Shown here: piece by piece, positions 24,891-34,950 of the stretch
How the letters are laid out: every line of letters begins with the position of its first letter
Position numbering within the stretch: the first letter of the stretch is position 1
DNA from: Bacillota bacterium
Lineage (GTDB): Bacteria > Bacillota > Clostridia > Acetivibrionales > JAEXSP01
Assembly: GCA_023453795.1 (NCBI GenBank)
Contig: JAEXSP010000003.1
Location: forward strand, 1 to 64,000
Direction: 5' to 3'
DNA length: 64,000 nucleotides
Notes under the pieces: generated by a model
The model's database searches: none
Seen by the model: the letters and a program-made list of their open reading frames with translations, nothing else
Told to the model about the DNA's origin: nothing
Made by a program: the position numbers and the translations under genes

Positions 24891-27119
24891 ATGAAGAGCT
24901 TTAATGAAACCTATGCTGAAGAGAATGCATACCTTTCAAAAACCCTGGAGGTCATTTCGGAAGAGGCGGCAAAGGAATCACAAAACCTTTCTGAGAGAAA
25001 AAGTTCGCTTATTAGCGCCAGAAAGGACATGTGGGAAAATACTGCGCATTACAGCACCGATTTTAACAAGATGACTGAGGTAAACCAGCACCTTACGGAA
25101 ATAACGAATATGACTTCAAGCTACAGCAATGCGCTAAAAAGGATTCATAAGCTTGAAAAGATGGCGGAATCCCCGTACTTCGGACGCTTTGATTTTATTG
25201 AAGAAGGCCTCGGTACTGAGGAAAAGATATATGTCGGTCTTTATAATCTCATGGAATCAAAAACCGGCACAATATATGTATATGATTGGCGTGCCCCGGT
25301 TTCAAGCATATTTTACAGGTTTGAGCCCGGAAAGGCTTCTTATTCCGCTCCCTGTGGGGAAGTGTCGGGAGAAGTGCTTATGAAAAGGCAGTATAAGATT
25401 GAAGATTCCAAACTGAAGTATTTTTTTGATTGCAGTGTCAGAATTAATGATGAAGTGCTGCAGGAGGTTTTAAGCAGGAATTCTTCCGTGAAGATGAGAA
25501 ACATAGTTAAGACGATACAAAAGGAACAGGATCTGATAATCAGAGATGCAGAGAATGAGCTCCTGATAGTGCAGGGGGTTGCGGGCAGCGGAAAGACTTC
25601 AATTGCTCTGCATAGGATCGCATTCCTTCTGTATGAAGGTATCGAGTCAAGGCTGGATGCGAACAATATAATGGTTGTCTCACCCAATGCAATATTCAGC
25701 AAATATATTTCAAGTGTTTTGCCCGAACTTGGGGAAGAAAACGTAGAGCAAATAACTGTAGATGAAATCCTAATAAAATATCTTGGTGAAAACACTGCTG
25801 TGGAAACGAGAAATAACCTGTTGGATTCTATTATAAGCTGCAAAGATGCGTCTAAAAGCCAAACTATGAGGCAAAGCCTTGGCTTTAAAGGATCAAAAGC
25901 GTTTGTAACTGTCCTTGACAGGCTTATTGATTCCTTTGAGCAGGATATGATTGAATTTGAGGATGTAATTTACGATGGTACCACGATTTATACAAGGCAG
26001 GAACTAAAGAGCCTGTTTTTGAATAACATGCTTTCAACACCAATGGCAAAAAGGCTGAAAAGGCTTGAAAACATGATTTTGGAAAAGATCAGGCCTCTTC
26101 AAAGCAAAAGGCTCGAGCAAATTGAAAAAGAGGTTGAGGAAGCCGGAGGCCATGAATTTGAAATACAATCCTACAGCCGGCTGCTGTCTATAAAGGAAAG
26201 CAAAGTTTTTACTGAGCGTTTGCATAAGTTCACGAAAATCGAAATTTTAAGCCTATATAAGAGGCTTTTCTCTGAAGAAGGACTTTTTCAAAAGCTGGCT
26301 CGGGAGCTTGAAATGCCTCAAAATCTTCAGCAGATAATAGAAGAGACGGAGCTCAGCCTTGGAAGGGGCTTAATCAGGCATGAGGATGCATTGGCATTAT
26401 TATATCTCAAACTCAGGATCGAAGGAGAAATAGTTTACACTGACATAAAGCAGGTTGTAATTGACGAGGCTCAGGACTATTACTATATCCATTATAAGAT
26501 TTTCAAGCTCCTTTTCGGGGGTGCAAGGTTTACAGTCATGGGGGATATCCGCCAGTCGATTGAAAAAACCGCAGAAGCATCTTTATATGATGAAATAATT
26601 AGTATTCTTGATAAGAAAAAAACGGTTAAGCTGACCTTGAACAAAAGCTACAGGGCTTCATTCGAAATAAATTCCTTCGCACGGAAGATTTTGAACATTA
26701 AGCAGGATTTCATAGCGTTTGAGCGGCACGAAGAAAAACCCGAATTAATATTTGAAGAGTCTGAGGAAGTTCTTATTCAAAGGATGGTGAAGGATGTTCA
26801 GGCATACCTTGACCAAGGCTTTGAAACGATAGCAATCATCTGTAAAACCAGAAGTCAGGCGAGGGAATTGTATTCCAGTATGTCCGGGCTGTGCAGGCTT
26901 TCACTTGTTGACGTTAAAACGGATGAAATAGATAAGGGGGTTATGATCCTTCCGGTTTACATGGCGAAAGGTCTGGAATTTGATGCTGTAATGGTTTATG
27001 GAGTTGATGATTCGAACTACTCGGACAATTATGACAGAAAGCTGCTGTATATAGCCTGTACGCGTGCACTTCACAGATTGTCCCTATACTATTCCGATAA
27101 GAAAAGCCGTTTGCTTTAG
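24891..27119 (+). CDS. helD: HelD-type RNA polymerase-recycling helicase (UvrD superfamily)
   Basis: 742 residues. A long N-terminal coiled coil (about 10-90), which in HelD reaches into the RNA polymerase secondary channel, precedes the split superfamily 1 ATPase core. Walker A is GVAGSGKTS (229-237), Walker B is VIDEAQDYY, with GDIRQSI (motif III) and YMAKGLEFDAV. The known role of HelD is to free stalled RNA polymerase from nucleic acid using ATP. GGGAGAG precedes the ATG. It is a single gene ended by the hairpin at 27214. Confidence 0.92.
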   Translation: MKSFNETYAEENAYLSKTLEVISEEAAKESQNLSERKSSLISARKDMWENTAHYSTDFNKMTEVNQHLTEITNMTSSYSNALKRIHKLEKMAESPYFGRFDFIEEGLGTEEKIYVGLYNLMESKTGTIYVYDWRAPVSSIFYRFEPGKASYSAPCGEVSGEVLMKRQYKIEDSKLKYFFDCSVRINDEVLQEVLSRNSSVKMRNIVKTIQKEQDLIIRDAENELLIVQGVAGSGKTSIALHRIAFLLYEGIESRLDANNIMVVSPNAIFSKYISSVLPELGEENVEQITVDEILIKYLGENTAVETRNNLLDSIISCKDASKSQTMRQSLGFKGSKAFVTVLDRLIDSFEQDMIEFEDVIYDGTTIYTRQELKSLFLNNMLSTPMAKRLKRLENMILEKIRPLQSKRLEQIEKEVEEAGGHEFEIQSYSRLLSIKESKVFTERLHKFTKIEILSLYKRLFSEEGLFQKLARELEMPQNLQQIIEETELSLGRGLIRHEDALALLYLKLRIEGEIVYTDIKQVVIDEAQDYYYIHYKIFKLLFGGARFTVMGDIRQSIEKTAEASLYDEIISILDKKKTVKLTLNKSYRASFEINSFARKILNIKQDFIAFERHEEKPELIFEESEEVLIQRMVKDVQAYLDQGFETIAIICKTRSQARELYSSMSGLCRLSLVDVKTDEIDKGVMILPVYMAKGLEFDAVMVYGVDDSNYSDNYDRKLLYIACTRALHRLSLYYSDKKSRLL

Positions 27120-27213
27120 AAATAATTTCTGAGGCTGTTTGGAGTATGGCCGTAGGAGGATTGTTAAAGCAAGCTTTAGGTTACTTGAATGGATTATAGT
27201 CAGTGCAAATATA

Positions 27214-27251
27214 AAAAATCTCGGGACACAAGTTTTGTACCCGAGATTTTT
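27214..27251. terminator. Bidirectional terminator between helD and the FG-GAP gene
   Basis: AAAATCTCGGG (27215-27225) pairs perfectly with CCCGAGATTTT (27240-27250). A and T runs flank both sides, so it can end both convergent transcripts. Confidence 0.9.
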
Positions 27252-27265
27252 ACGTTAGCAGGGGC

Positions 27266-28369
27266 TTATCCCTTGCTTATTGAATTTTTAAGGTCTGCAA
27301 ATTTATCGGCATACAGCATATTCCTGTCGCTCCTGTTTCCTTCTTCTATTGCTGTTAATGCATCTTTATATTCTCCCGCCTTTATTAAAGCATCGGCAAG
27401 GTTATACCAGCCTGCTGCCGAACGGGGGTTTTTCTTTACCTTGTTTGCATAATAGGCTGCAACATTCCTTAAATAATATCCTGAGGAATTGGGAACGGGC
27501 TCAAGCTTTGTGCCATCCCACTGCAGGACATTTATATCATATGAATCGGCGTCTTTTCTGTTCCATACAGCAAAACAAGCTTTAGGGCTGCGTGAATGCC
27601 TGACTATTTCAAATTGATCATACTCCTGGGTAAACAGCTGTTTTGATTTATTATCCTCATAAGTATAGCCGTAGAGACTTGCTGGCTTTCCTTCGGAAGT
27701 CATTCCAAAAAGCAGCTGCTTTCTTCCTTGGCCTGTAATGTCTGCAATTCCTCTGTAATGCAGATTGTCATGCTGCGGATGCAGTATTTCGTCTGCAACC
27801 CCCCAGGTTTCGCCTTGCTTTTTAAGTATCAGCGTTTTTATTTCATCATTCTGTCTGTAAGTTGCAAGCAACTCGCTCCGGGAATCTCCGTCAATATCGG
27901 CCAGACGGAAGTTTTGGGAATCGGGAGGGTATTGAGGTGTCAGAAGATACGCATCTTCGGGGATAAAGCCCTTAAGTACCTTGTTATAATCTTCCTGAGG
28001 TTTTTTCGTCAGTCCGGACACGGTTGATGAAAGAGTGCTGAACAAGTTGCGGAAAGGGTTTTGGCCGTCAGCACTAAAAAGGTTCCTTATTGGGTTGGGC
28101 AGGTTTGCCGGGCGTCTTGTCAAATTACCGAAGGGATTTGATCTGTTTAAACCTCCATTCACCAGATTTTTAAAAGGATTGGGCCTTGATGCAAATGTAT
28201 CGATTATGCTTCTGACAGGATTGTGTAAGGTAAAGGTTTTGCCGGGCTCCATTCTCATAGGCTTTAGTCTGAATTTCGGTTTATTGCTATCAGAACGGGA
28301 ATCGCTTGTATACTTTGTTAATACAGCAACACCTGCGAGAGTTATTGCAGGTATGAATAAAGGTATCAT
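27266..28369 (-). CDS. Membrane-anchored protein with NPFxNL repeats, FG-GAP-like and TPR regions
   Basis: 367 residues. A hydrophobic N-terminal segment (4-18) is followed by a basic linker. Five related hexads (NPVRSI, NPFKNL, NPFGNL, NPIRNL, NPFRNL) lie between 50 and 109. Next comes a region resembling FG-GAP/VCBS beta-propeller repeats (ADIDGDSRSELL, then ADITGQGRKQLLFG). The C-terminus holds a tetratricopeptide-like pair (AAGWYNLADALIKAGEYKDALTAIEEG). Function is unknown. A surface-exposed binding protein is likely. AAGGAG precedes the ATG. It is divergent from the acyltransferase at 28494. Confidence 0.7.
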   Translation of the reverse strand: MIPLFIPAITLAGVAVLTKYTSDSRSDSNKPKFRLKPMRMEPGKTFTLHNPVRSIIDTFASRPNPFKNLVNGGLNRSNPFGNLTRRPANLPNPIRNLFSADGQNPFRNLFSTLSSTVSGLTKKPQEDYNKVLKGFIPEDAYLLTPQYPPDSQNFRLADIDGDSRSELLATYRQNDEIKTLILKKQGETWGVADEILHPQHDNLHYRGIADITGQGRKQLLFGMTSEGKPASLYGYTYEDNKSKQLFTQEYDQFEIVRHSRSPKACFAVWNRKDADSYDINVLQWDGTKLEPVPNSSGYYLRNVAAYYANKVKKNPRSAAGWYNLADALIKAGEYKDALTAIEEGNRSDRNMLYADKFADLKNSISKG

Positions 28370-28493
28370 TTTTTAGGCTCCTTTTCGTTTCTTCTCTGTT
28401 GACATTATATGCAGATAAGATTAAAAGGGATAACGGTAATTTGAGAAACACTATACTAGTGGTTTAAAATCTGGTATAAATGAGAAAGAGGGT

Positions 28494-29609
28494 ATGTTGT
28501 CCCCTGTTTTTTTAGAAAGAAGGGCTGCAGTGAGCCAACGACTGAAGGAATTGGATATACTAAGGGGTATAGCCGCTTTAACTGTTATTTTCATTCACGT
28601 TTCCGGTTTTGGGCTTTCGTCCGGCAATTCAAAAATCAGCATTCCGGTTTTTGTAATTAATCAGGCCGGGCGGTTTTCTGTTCCCTTATTCCTTATTATC
28701 TCGGGATATGCGCTTCATTACTCTTATACAAAGGTTAAACGTTTTTCACTGTCGGCTTATTTACGGAGACGGTTTGTCAGGATTCTTGTTCCGTATGTTT
28801 TATGGACAGTAATATATGTTTTTTATGCGCTGCGCGAGGATTTGAAGCTTATTTTGTCTGATATGACCGGTTTTCTGGTTTTTCTGGGAAACCAGCTTGT
28901 TTTCGGCACTGCAGCGCTTCATCTCTACTTTATTATAATAATAATTCAGCTTTATTTTCTGTATCCTTTACTAAGAAAACTAATTTTTAGCCGGCCTAAA
29001 GCTTTGTTGGTCATAGCCTTTGTGCTGACGATGCTTTTTCAGACCGCCGCTTATATTAAGCTGCTCGACCGCAGCTTCCTTTCGGTATTCAGCCAGCAAT
29101 ATCACTTGCTGTTTCCAACCTGGCTTTTTTATTTCGTATTTGGAATGTATTTGTGCGATAATATGGATTCCTTAAGGAACAGGCTCCCGTCTAAGGCTGT
29201 CTCCTTTAGTGTATGGGGCATATGTCTTGCCGTTGTTATCGGAAACAGCCTGCTTTCGGGAACATACGGAAGTTCAGTGAAGCCTGATATAGTTCTTTAT
29301 AGTATTGCAAGCCTTATCATGCTGTATTCAATTGTAGATGATGTCAGAAAATCAAAGTCTTTGCCGGGAAGATTTCTTATATGGTTCTCCCGACAATCGT
29401 ATGCGGCATATTTAAGTCACATTTTGTTTTTCAAGTTAATACTTTTAGGTCTGGGTTCTGTATATAAAGGCTTTTTCAGCCATAACCTTATAGGAGTACT
29501 GCTAATCTGGATGGCAGCTGTGTCTATAACGTCTGTTTTCATGTATGCAGCCAGCCGCACACCTTTGGCAGTATTTTTCGGTTGCATAAGAAATGGAAAA
29601 GTCAAGTAG
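28494..29609 (+). CDS. Acyltransferase-3 family membrane protein (OafA/YrhL-like)
   Basis: 371 residues with about ten hydrophobic segments and the family start KELDILRGIAALTVIFIHVSG, whose His (IHVS) is the expected active-site residue. These enzymes acetylate or succinylate sugars of the cell surface or exported molecules. The ATG at 28494 has a cramped AGAGGG site. The GTG at 28530 follows AAGGG by five bases and begins nearer the conserved region, so a 359-residue product is equally likely. It begins a run of four closely spaced genes. Confidence 0.85.
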   Translation: MLSPVFLERRAAVSQRLKELDILRGIAALTVIFIHVSGFGLSSGNSKISIPVFVINQAGRFSVPLFLIISGYALHYSYTKVKRFSLSAYLRRRFVRILVPYVLWTVIYVFYALREDLKLILSDMTGFLVFLGNQLVFGTAALHLYFIIIIIQLYFLYPLLRKLIFSRPKALLVIAFVLTMLFQTAAYIKLLDRSFLSVFSQQYHLLFPTWLFYFVFGMYLCDNMDSLRNRLPSKAVSFSVWGICLAVVIGNSLLSGTYGSSVKPDIVLYSIASLIMLYSIVDDVRKSKSLPGRFLIWFSRQSYAAYLSHILFFKLILLGLGSVYKGFFSHNLIGVLLIWMAAVSITSVFMYAASRTPLAVFFGCIRNGKVK

Positions 29610-29673
29610 AAGTGGGTTGTTTTTGTTTGTAATTTGCGATAATATGTTTTTAGAACATCTTGGGGGGATCAAA

Positions 29674-30429
29674 ATGAGCATAAGAAAGCACAGCAAGAAC
29701 TTTGAGGTTCGTTATAATGAGGTAAATAGATTTAAAGAGGCTACTCCGCTGACTATTTTGAATTATTTGGAGGAAGCTGCCATTTCTCATTCCAGTTTCG
29801 TAGGCTATGATATAGATAGATTGAAATCGGATGGTTTGGGATGGGTTCTTAACAGGTGGATACTCCATATTGATAAATATCCTGTTTGGAATGAATTGGT
29901 AATAGTTGAAACGTGGCCTTCAAGTTTTGAACGTTTTTATGCTACGAGAGAGTTTTTCATTAAGGATCCGGATGGAGTGATCATCGGCAGGGCGGCTTCA
30001 TTATGGATACTTATAAACATTGAGAAGCGGAGGCCCACGAGGATACCTGAAAATTTCGGCGAGGTATATGGAATCAATGAGATCAAAGCTCTTGAAGATT
30101 CCTTCAGGGAGATCAGACTTCTGGGTGAACCCGAATTTTGCAGGGATTTTTCTGTAAGACAATCGGACATAGATACAAACGGTCATGTAAATAATTGTAA
30201 TTATGTGGAGTGGATGCTGGAAGCGCTTCCTCAGGAAGTCAACCTTGAATACTATCTGTCCTCGCTTGAGATAGAGTACAAGAAAGAAACAGGTTATGGG
30301 GAAGAAATCATTTCAAAATGTAAAAACATAAATAATGCAGGCCCAGCTCTGGAATTTGTCCATACTGTTCAAGGAAACGGCGGCAAGGGAGAATTGGCAG
30401 TAGGAAGAACATTGTGGAAAAAAAGATAA
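29674..30429 (+). CDS. Acyl-ACP thioesterase (FatA/B-like)
   Basis: 251 residues with two hot-dog repeats. The first carries EEAAISHSSFVGYD and GWVLNRW, typical of bacterial FatA/B-type thioesterases. The second has the catalytic stretch DIDTNGHVNNCNYVEW (Asn and His). It frees fatty acids from ACP. The ATG at 29674 follows a run of six G (29662-29667), while the longest frame starts inside the previous gene. Acyl-ACP hydrolysis beside a membrane acyltransferase fits lipid or surface acylation. The gap to the next gene is 28 bases. Confidence 0.9.
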   Translation: MSIRKHSKNFEVRYNEVNRFKEATPLTILNYLEEAAISHSSFVGYDIDRLKSDGLGWVLNRWILHIDKYPVWNELVIVETWPSSFERFYATREFFIKDPDGVIIGRAASLWILINIEKRRPTRIPENFGEVYGINEIKALEDSFREIRLLGEPEFCRDFSVRQSDIDTNGHVNNCNYVEWMLEALPQEVNLEYYLSSLEIEYKKETGYGEEIISKCKNINNAGPALEFVHTVQGNGGKGELAVGRTLWKKR

Positions 30430-30457
30430 ATGTTTTTTTGTTGTTAGGGGGATAATA

Positions 30458-31858
30458 ATGGACTTAAAAACTGTTTACCATTATACATATTTTGTATACC
30501 CTTTTCTTGTGAATGAAAGAAGGTATAAGGATTTTCTATGGAAATTCCTGAATGATGAGGAAAGCTGGTCCTTAATTATAAGGGATAATGAGACTGATCT
30601 GAATACACATGCATATTTTTTACCTTATGTAAAAAAATTTTTGTTTCCTACGATCTATTGGACAAGTTCTTTTCGTCAAGAGTTTCAGGAAATGTCAAAT
30701 AAAAAAAAGCTAGATACCCTGGCTTCATTAACTTCAGTTAAATTCAAGTATAATATTGCCAAAAGCTATGTTTCAGACAGCGATACTGCAAGAGCGGGAA
30801 TCAGCTTCGGAGTGCCGGATATTGATCTTATTTGTTTTGAGTCAGGTATTTGTTTTCTTAAAATAAAAGCGGTTTTGGATAATGAAGGTCAATTGTATTC
30901 TTCGGATATATTGGATTTCAATTATAAATTCAGGACAATCAACCCAAGATATCTAAAAAGAAAGAAAACTGAAGGTATATTTCTTAAAAACCAGGAGTTT
31001 AACGGGATGGAGGATTTCTCCGGCTTTATCGAAAAACTTCTGTACGGTTATGAAGATGTAGAGAAAGAAAATATATATTTTGACAGGCTTTTTACCTACT
31101 CGTATATATGTCTGGACCAGCAGGAATGGAATGAAAACAGGCCGCTGGATGAAATTATCAATGAATTTTACAAGTTTCAATATGTACTTAGGAGTGATTA
31201 TGGGTCAACCTTCGATGGAGGTTTTAAAGGTTTTAAGGATAACACCTATACACGATGGAAATATTCTATTTATGGCTTTTCCAGGGAAGCCGGCGTGGTG
31301 TTTTCATCTGAGAGGGAGAATTTCAATAGCACCAAGCTGCCTGAATATTTTGAACATATGTATTTTTACATATTTCTCCTTGCTTTTTACCAGAGGATTG
31401 CATTAATTTTGTTTTCTCAGGAACTGATGACCGGAGGGAAAAAGAAAATAGAAAACCTTAAGGACCGGTTTACTAAGTTTACGCATTTCAGTTGGTTCAG
31501 CCAAATCACCAATTCGGAGCAGGGCATGGATATATGGAAAAAGTGGCAGAAGGCTTTTGATCTGCCTGAACTGTTTGATGAGGTCCAGAAGGAATATTCG
31601 GAATTTTATGAGTTCACGGTGGCAAAAGGCCAGGAAAAAATTAATCTTCTGCTGATTGTCATTTACACAATAAGCGTTATGTTCTCAGGGCTCACACTAA
31701 TGATGGATTTTAGGATTATACATACATATGATACTATGATTCGAACAGGTATTGTTTTTCTTCTGGCAATGACCGTTTTTATATACCCCGCTTATGCCAT
31801 GCTTAAAACCCTTCGGACTTTTATCTGGAAGCATCAGACAACAGCTAATAAACACTAA
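30458..31858 (+). CDS. CorA-like membrane protein of unknown family
   Basis: 466 residues. A large soluble N-terminal part of nearly 390 residues is rich in Phe, Tyr and Lys and ends in a long charged helix (about 325-390). Two TM segments follow (about 395-416 and 430-449) with a short loop, then a cationic tail. This is the topology of CorA-type channels, but I see no GMN motif and recognise no domain. The TIR-WD40 gene starts 15 bases after its stop, so the two are surely co-expressed and may form one system. A channel or effector role is inference. Confidence 0.6.
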   Translation: MDLKTVYHYTYFVYPFLVNERRYKDFLWKFLNDEESWSLIIRDNETDLNTHAYFLPYVKKFLFPTIYWTSSFRQEFQEMSNKKKLDTLASLTSVKFKYNIAKSYVSDSDTARAGISFGVPDIDLICFESGICFLKIKAVLDNEGQLYSSDILDFNYKFRTINPRYLKRKKTEGIFLKNQEFNGMEDFSGFIEKLLYGYEDVEKENIYFDRLFTYSYICLDQQEWNENRPLDEIINEFYKFQYVLRSDYGSTFDGGFKGFKDNTYTRWKYSIYGFSREAGVVFSSERENFNSTKLPEYFEHMYFYIFLLAFYQRIALILFSQELMTGGKKKIENLKDRFTKFTHFSWFSQITNSEQGMDIWKKWQKAFDLPELFDEVQKEYSEFYEFTVAKGQEKINLLLIVIYTISVMFSGLTLMMDFRIIHTYDTMIRTGIVFLLAMTVFIYPAYAMLKTLRTFIWKHQTTANKH

Positions 31859-31873
31859 TTATATGAGGTATTT

Positions 31874-34852
31874 ATGACTGATCAAGATTCCAAAACTTAT
31901 CTTTATGATGCTTTTATCAGCTATCGCCATGTTGAGCCCGATAAAACCATAGCGGAAAAACTTCATAGACTGCTTGAAACCTATAAAGTTCCGGCTAATA
32001 CTGCGAAAAAAACGGGTTTTAAAAAAATAAGGCGTGTATTCAGAGACAGGGACGAACTTCCTACGTCAAGCGATCTTGCTGAAAATATTTGTAATGCGTT
32101 GAGTAAGTCAAGGTATTTAATCGTTATATGCTCCCCAAGCACTTCAAAGTCTGAATGGGTACTAAAAGAGATAGATACTTTTATTCAGATGCACGGACAT
32201 GACAAGGTTCTGGCTCTTCTGGTAAAGGGTGAACCTGCCGAAGCATTCCCGGAGCAGCTAAGATTGATTCCTTATACCGAAATAGTAGATGGTGTGGTTA
32301 CTAATAAAGGTTTTAAGAATGTTGAGCCTTTAGCCGCAGATATTCGTGGAAATGACATCAAGGAGATGCAGAAAAGCCTTAGAATCGAAAAGCTGAGGCT
32401 AATTGCACCTATTTTGGGCTGCTCTTTTGATGATTTACGGCAAAGACACAGGGAACGGTTTATAAGGAAGGTTATAACTATATCAGTTGCTCTTTCCGTT
32501 TTCTTTCTGGGATTTGGTGCTTTCAGCACATGGCAGGCGATCAAGATCAAGTCGCAGGTAAATAAGACACTTAAAGGACAATCCCTCTATTTATCAGATA
32601 TCTCAGGTAAGCTCCTTGGTCAGGGGGACAGAAAAATGGCTATGCTCCTTGCTCTTGAGGCTCTTCCCAAAAACATGAGCGATCATGAAAGGCCTTACGT
32701 AGAGGAAGCTGAGTTTGCGCTTAGCGAGTCACTTGCAGCTTACAAGTTTGATAGCAGCTACACGGGTGATATGGCTTTGGAGCATAAGCAAGGAGTAGCT
32801 GATATAGTGCTCAATCCAAAGGGCACCGCAGCCCTTACTTCCTGCAAAGACGGTTATTACTACTTATGGAAAACCGGTAACGGAAGTAAGATTCTGTCAA
32901 TAAAGAACGGCTTAAGTTACCCAACTTCAGGAAATGTTTTTTTCTCAAAGGATGGGAAAAGAATAACCGGACTTGCTCGGGACGGAATATCTTCATGGGA
33001 TGCCAAAACCGGCAAGAAGCTTTGGAGCGTAAAAACAACGGTGAATCATTTATTATTGAGTCCTGATTATAAAACAGTCGCAGCTGGCGGAAGTGAACTG
33101 TCTTTTTACGACAATGAAACAGGAAATAAGCTTTCTGAAATATCAATACCGGTCAAAGAGTCCGGGTCTGCAGTCAAAATGCAATTCAATAAGGATGGCA
33201 GCCTGCTTGCTGTCGGGACTACAGCCGGGTATGCAGTAATAGTTGATGTAAAAGCTAATTCTGTCATTCATTCTTACAAAACAGACTATGAATATGTAGA
33301 TAATTTAGCCTTCAGCCGGGATGGGAAAAGACTTTCGGTTGTTTCAAACTTTTATGATATGAAGGATCCGTTCGCAAAGGGGAAGGGCAGCCTTTCTGTA
33401 ATTGATTGCAGCAGCGGAAATATAATAACTGCCATCAAGAATGCAAACAGCTCTATCAAGCTGTCCAGGTTCGGCAGCGTAGATTCTGACATATTGATTT
33501 ATACTGAACGTGAACTGGTAAGGGTTTATAACATATCGAAAAAATCAATTGTTTATACATTTGTTCATGGCGGTACTGTTACTTCTCTTTTTATGAATGA
33601 CATTGGGTCATTGCTTGTAACTTCATCCATGGACGGTAACATAAGGTTTTTCTCTATGAGCATGGGGATAGAGTATGATTGGGAAATCATAAAAAATACT
33701 GATGAAATTGAAAAAATGGAGACTGCTCCAAACGGTATTTTAGCTGTTTCTGCAAGAAGCTCAAATAGAGCCTATATATACAAAATGATTTCGGGACCGC
33801 ATATAACAAGAATACCCGGACATAGCGATTTAATAGGGGGAGGGGAGTTCAGTCCTGACGGCTTGAAATCTGTTACCTTTGGAATCGGCAATAATGAGGT
33901 ATGTGTGTCGGATACTAAAAAAAATAAGTTTCTTGGAAAGCTGAAAGGAATTGAAGGTACTATCGAGGATGCTCGTTTTATTCAGAACGGTAAATATATT
34001 CTGACGTTAACCAAAGAGGGAAATGTATCATTGTGGGATTCAATTTCTTTTAAAAAGGTTAAGGAGAATGAGATAGGAAGAATATCAAGATATGTATTCA
34101 GCGCTGATAATTCAAGACTTGCGGTTATAGTGGATGAAGGTTGTAAAGTTTATAATTTAAAAGATTTAAAGGAGGTAATGTTTTCAAAAGACTATATGGC
34201 TTTGGGCAGCCTCTGTTTGTCTCAGGATGGGAAAAAGCTTATTATTATGGGGGGATTCGCAGATTCGGCCATATATGAAACAGGCAGCGGCAAGGAGTTG
34301 AAAAGATTTAAAGACCTTCGACTGAGGTTTGGTGCATTCAGCAATGACGGGGACTATCTTTTCACAGCATCGGACAGTATTGTTTATATATTCGGCTTAA
34401 AAGAGAAGAAAATAGTTAAGAAAATTCAAGATATTAAAACAAATATAACTTCCATTTCAGTTGATTACGAAGGGAATTGCCTGCTGGTGGGCTTGCAGGA
34501 TAAAACAGTAAGGGTATATGATTCAAGAACCGGTTCTTTCAGGCAGGAGCTTTCAGGCAATGCTTCCGTTGTAAAAAGAATTCTTTTCAGGGACAAGGGA
34601 AAGACAATGGTCACTATAGGGGATTTGAAGGATACTGTGATTTGGAATTATGACAACTATAAAAAGCTTGCATACATAAATAGAGCTTTTGATATTGATG
34701 AAAGCATGACACGAATATTATCAAGCGATGACAAAGCTTTAATTATTATGCCCAAATACAAAACTGAAATGCTTGTTGATGAAGCTAAAAAGCAATTGGG
34801 AAGCAGAACTTTGACTGAAAAGGATAAGGCAGATTATTTCATAGTGGATTAA
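31874..34852 (+). CDS. TIR-domain/WD40-repeat membrane protein
   Basis: 992 residues. The N-terminal TIR domain (about 9-150) has YDAFISYRH (11-19), FRDRDELP and SKSEWVLKEI. E99 in the last occupies the place of the catalytic Glu of NAD-cleaving TIRs. A linker, one TM segment (about 199-219) and a helical stretch (QSLYLSDISGKLLGQGDRKMAMLLALEALP) follow. The rest (about 290-960) is a series of WD40-like blades with motifs such as SKDGKRI and VRVYD. A cytoplasmic TIR held at the membrane with an outer or inner propeller sensor is the reading. Such proteins occur in clostridia, but their role is not established. Confidence 0.88.
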   Translation: MTDQDSKTYLYDAFISYRHVEPDKTIAEKLHRLLETYKVPANTAKKTGFKKIRRVFRDRDELPTSSDLAENICNALSKSRYLIVICSPSTSKSEWVLKEIDTFIQMHGHDKVLALLVKGEPAEAFPEQLRLIPYTEIVDGVVTNKGFKNVEPLAADIRGNDIKEMQKSLRIEKLRLIAPILGCSFDDLRQRHRERFIRKVITISVALSVFFLGFGAFSTWQAIKIKSQVNKTLKGQSLYLSDISGKLLGQGDRKMAMLLALEALPKNMSDHERPYVEEAEFALSESLAAYKFDSSYTGDMALEHKQGVADIVLNPKGTAALTSCKDGYYYLWKTGNGSKILSIKNGLSYPTSGNVFFSKDGKRITGLARDGISSWDAKTGKKLWSVKTTVNHLLLSPDYKTVAAGGSELSFYDNETGNKLSEISIPVKESGSAVKMQFNKDGSLLAVGTTAGYAVIVDVKANSVIHSYKTDYEYVDNLAFSRDGKRLSVVSNFYDMKDPFAKGKGSLSVIDCSSGNIITAIKNANSSIKLSRFGSVDSDILIYTERELVRVYNISKKSIVYTFVHGGTVTSLFMNDIGSLLVTSSMDGNIRFFSMSMGIEYDWEIIKNTDEIEKMETAPNGILAVSARSSNRAYIYKMISGPHITRIPGHSDLIGGGEFSPDGLKSVTFGIGNNEVCVSDTKKNKFLGKLKGIEGTIEDARFIQNGKYILTLTKEGNVSLWDSISFKKVKENEIGRISRYVFSADNSRLAVIVDEGCKVYNLKDLKEVMFSKDYMALGSLCLSQDGKKLIIMGGFADSAIYETGSGKELKRFKDLRLRFGAFSNDGDYLFTASDSIVYIFGLKEKKIVKKIQDIKTNITSISVDYEGNCLLVGLQDKTVRVYDSRTGSFRQELSGNASVVKRILFRDKGKTMVTIGDLKDTVIWNYDNYKKLAYINRAFDIDESMTRILSSDDKALIIMPKYKTEMLVDEAKKQLGSRTLTEKDKADYFIVD

Positions 34853-34950
34853 ATAAAAGATATCAGACTTTTTATACTTGATTACGTAAACTAGTAAGAT
34901 TAAAAAATTCAGCAGGTGTGGAAACAATATAAATACAAGGAGATGCGAGA

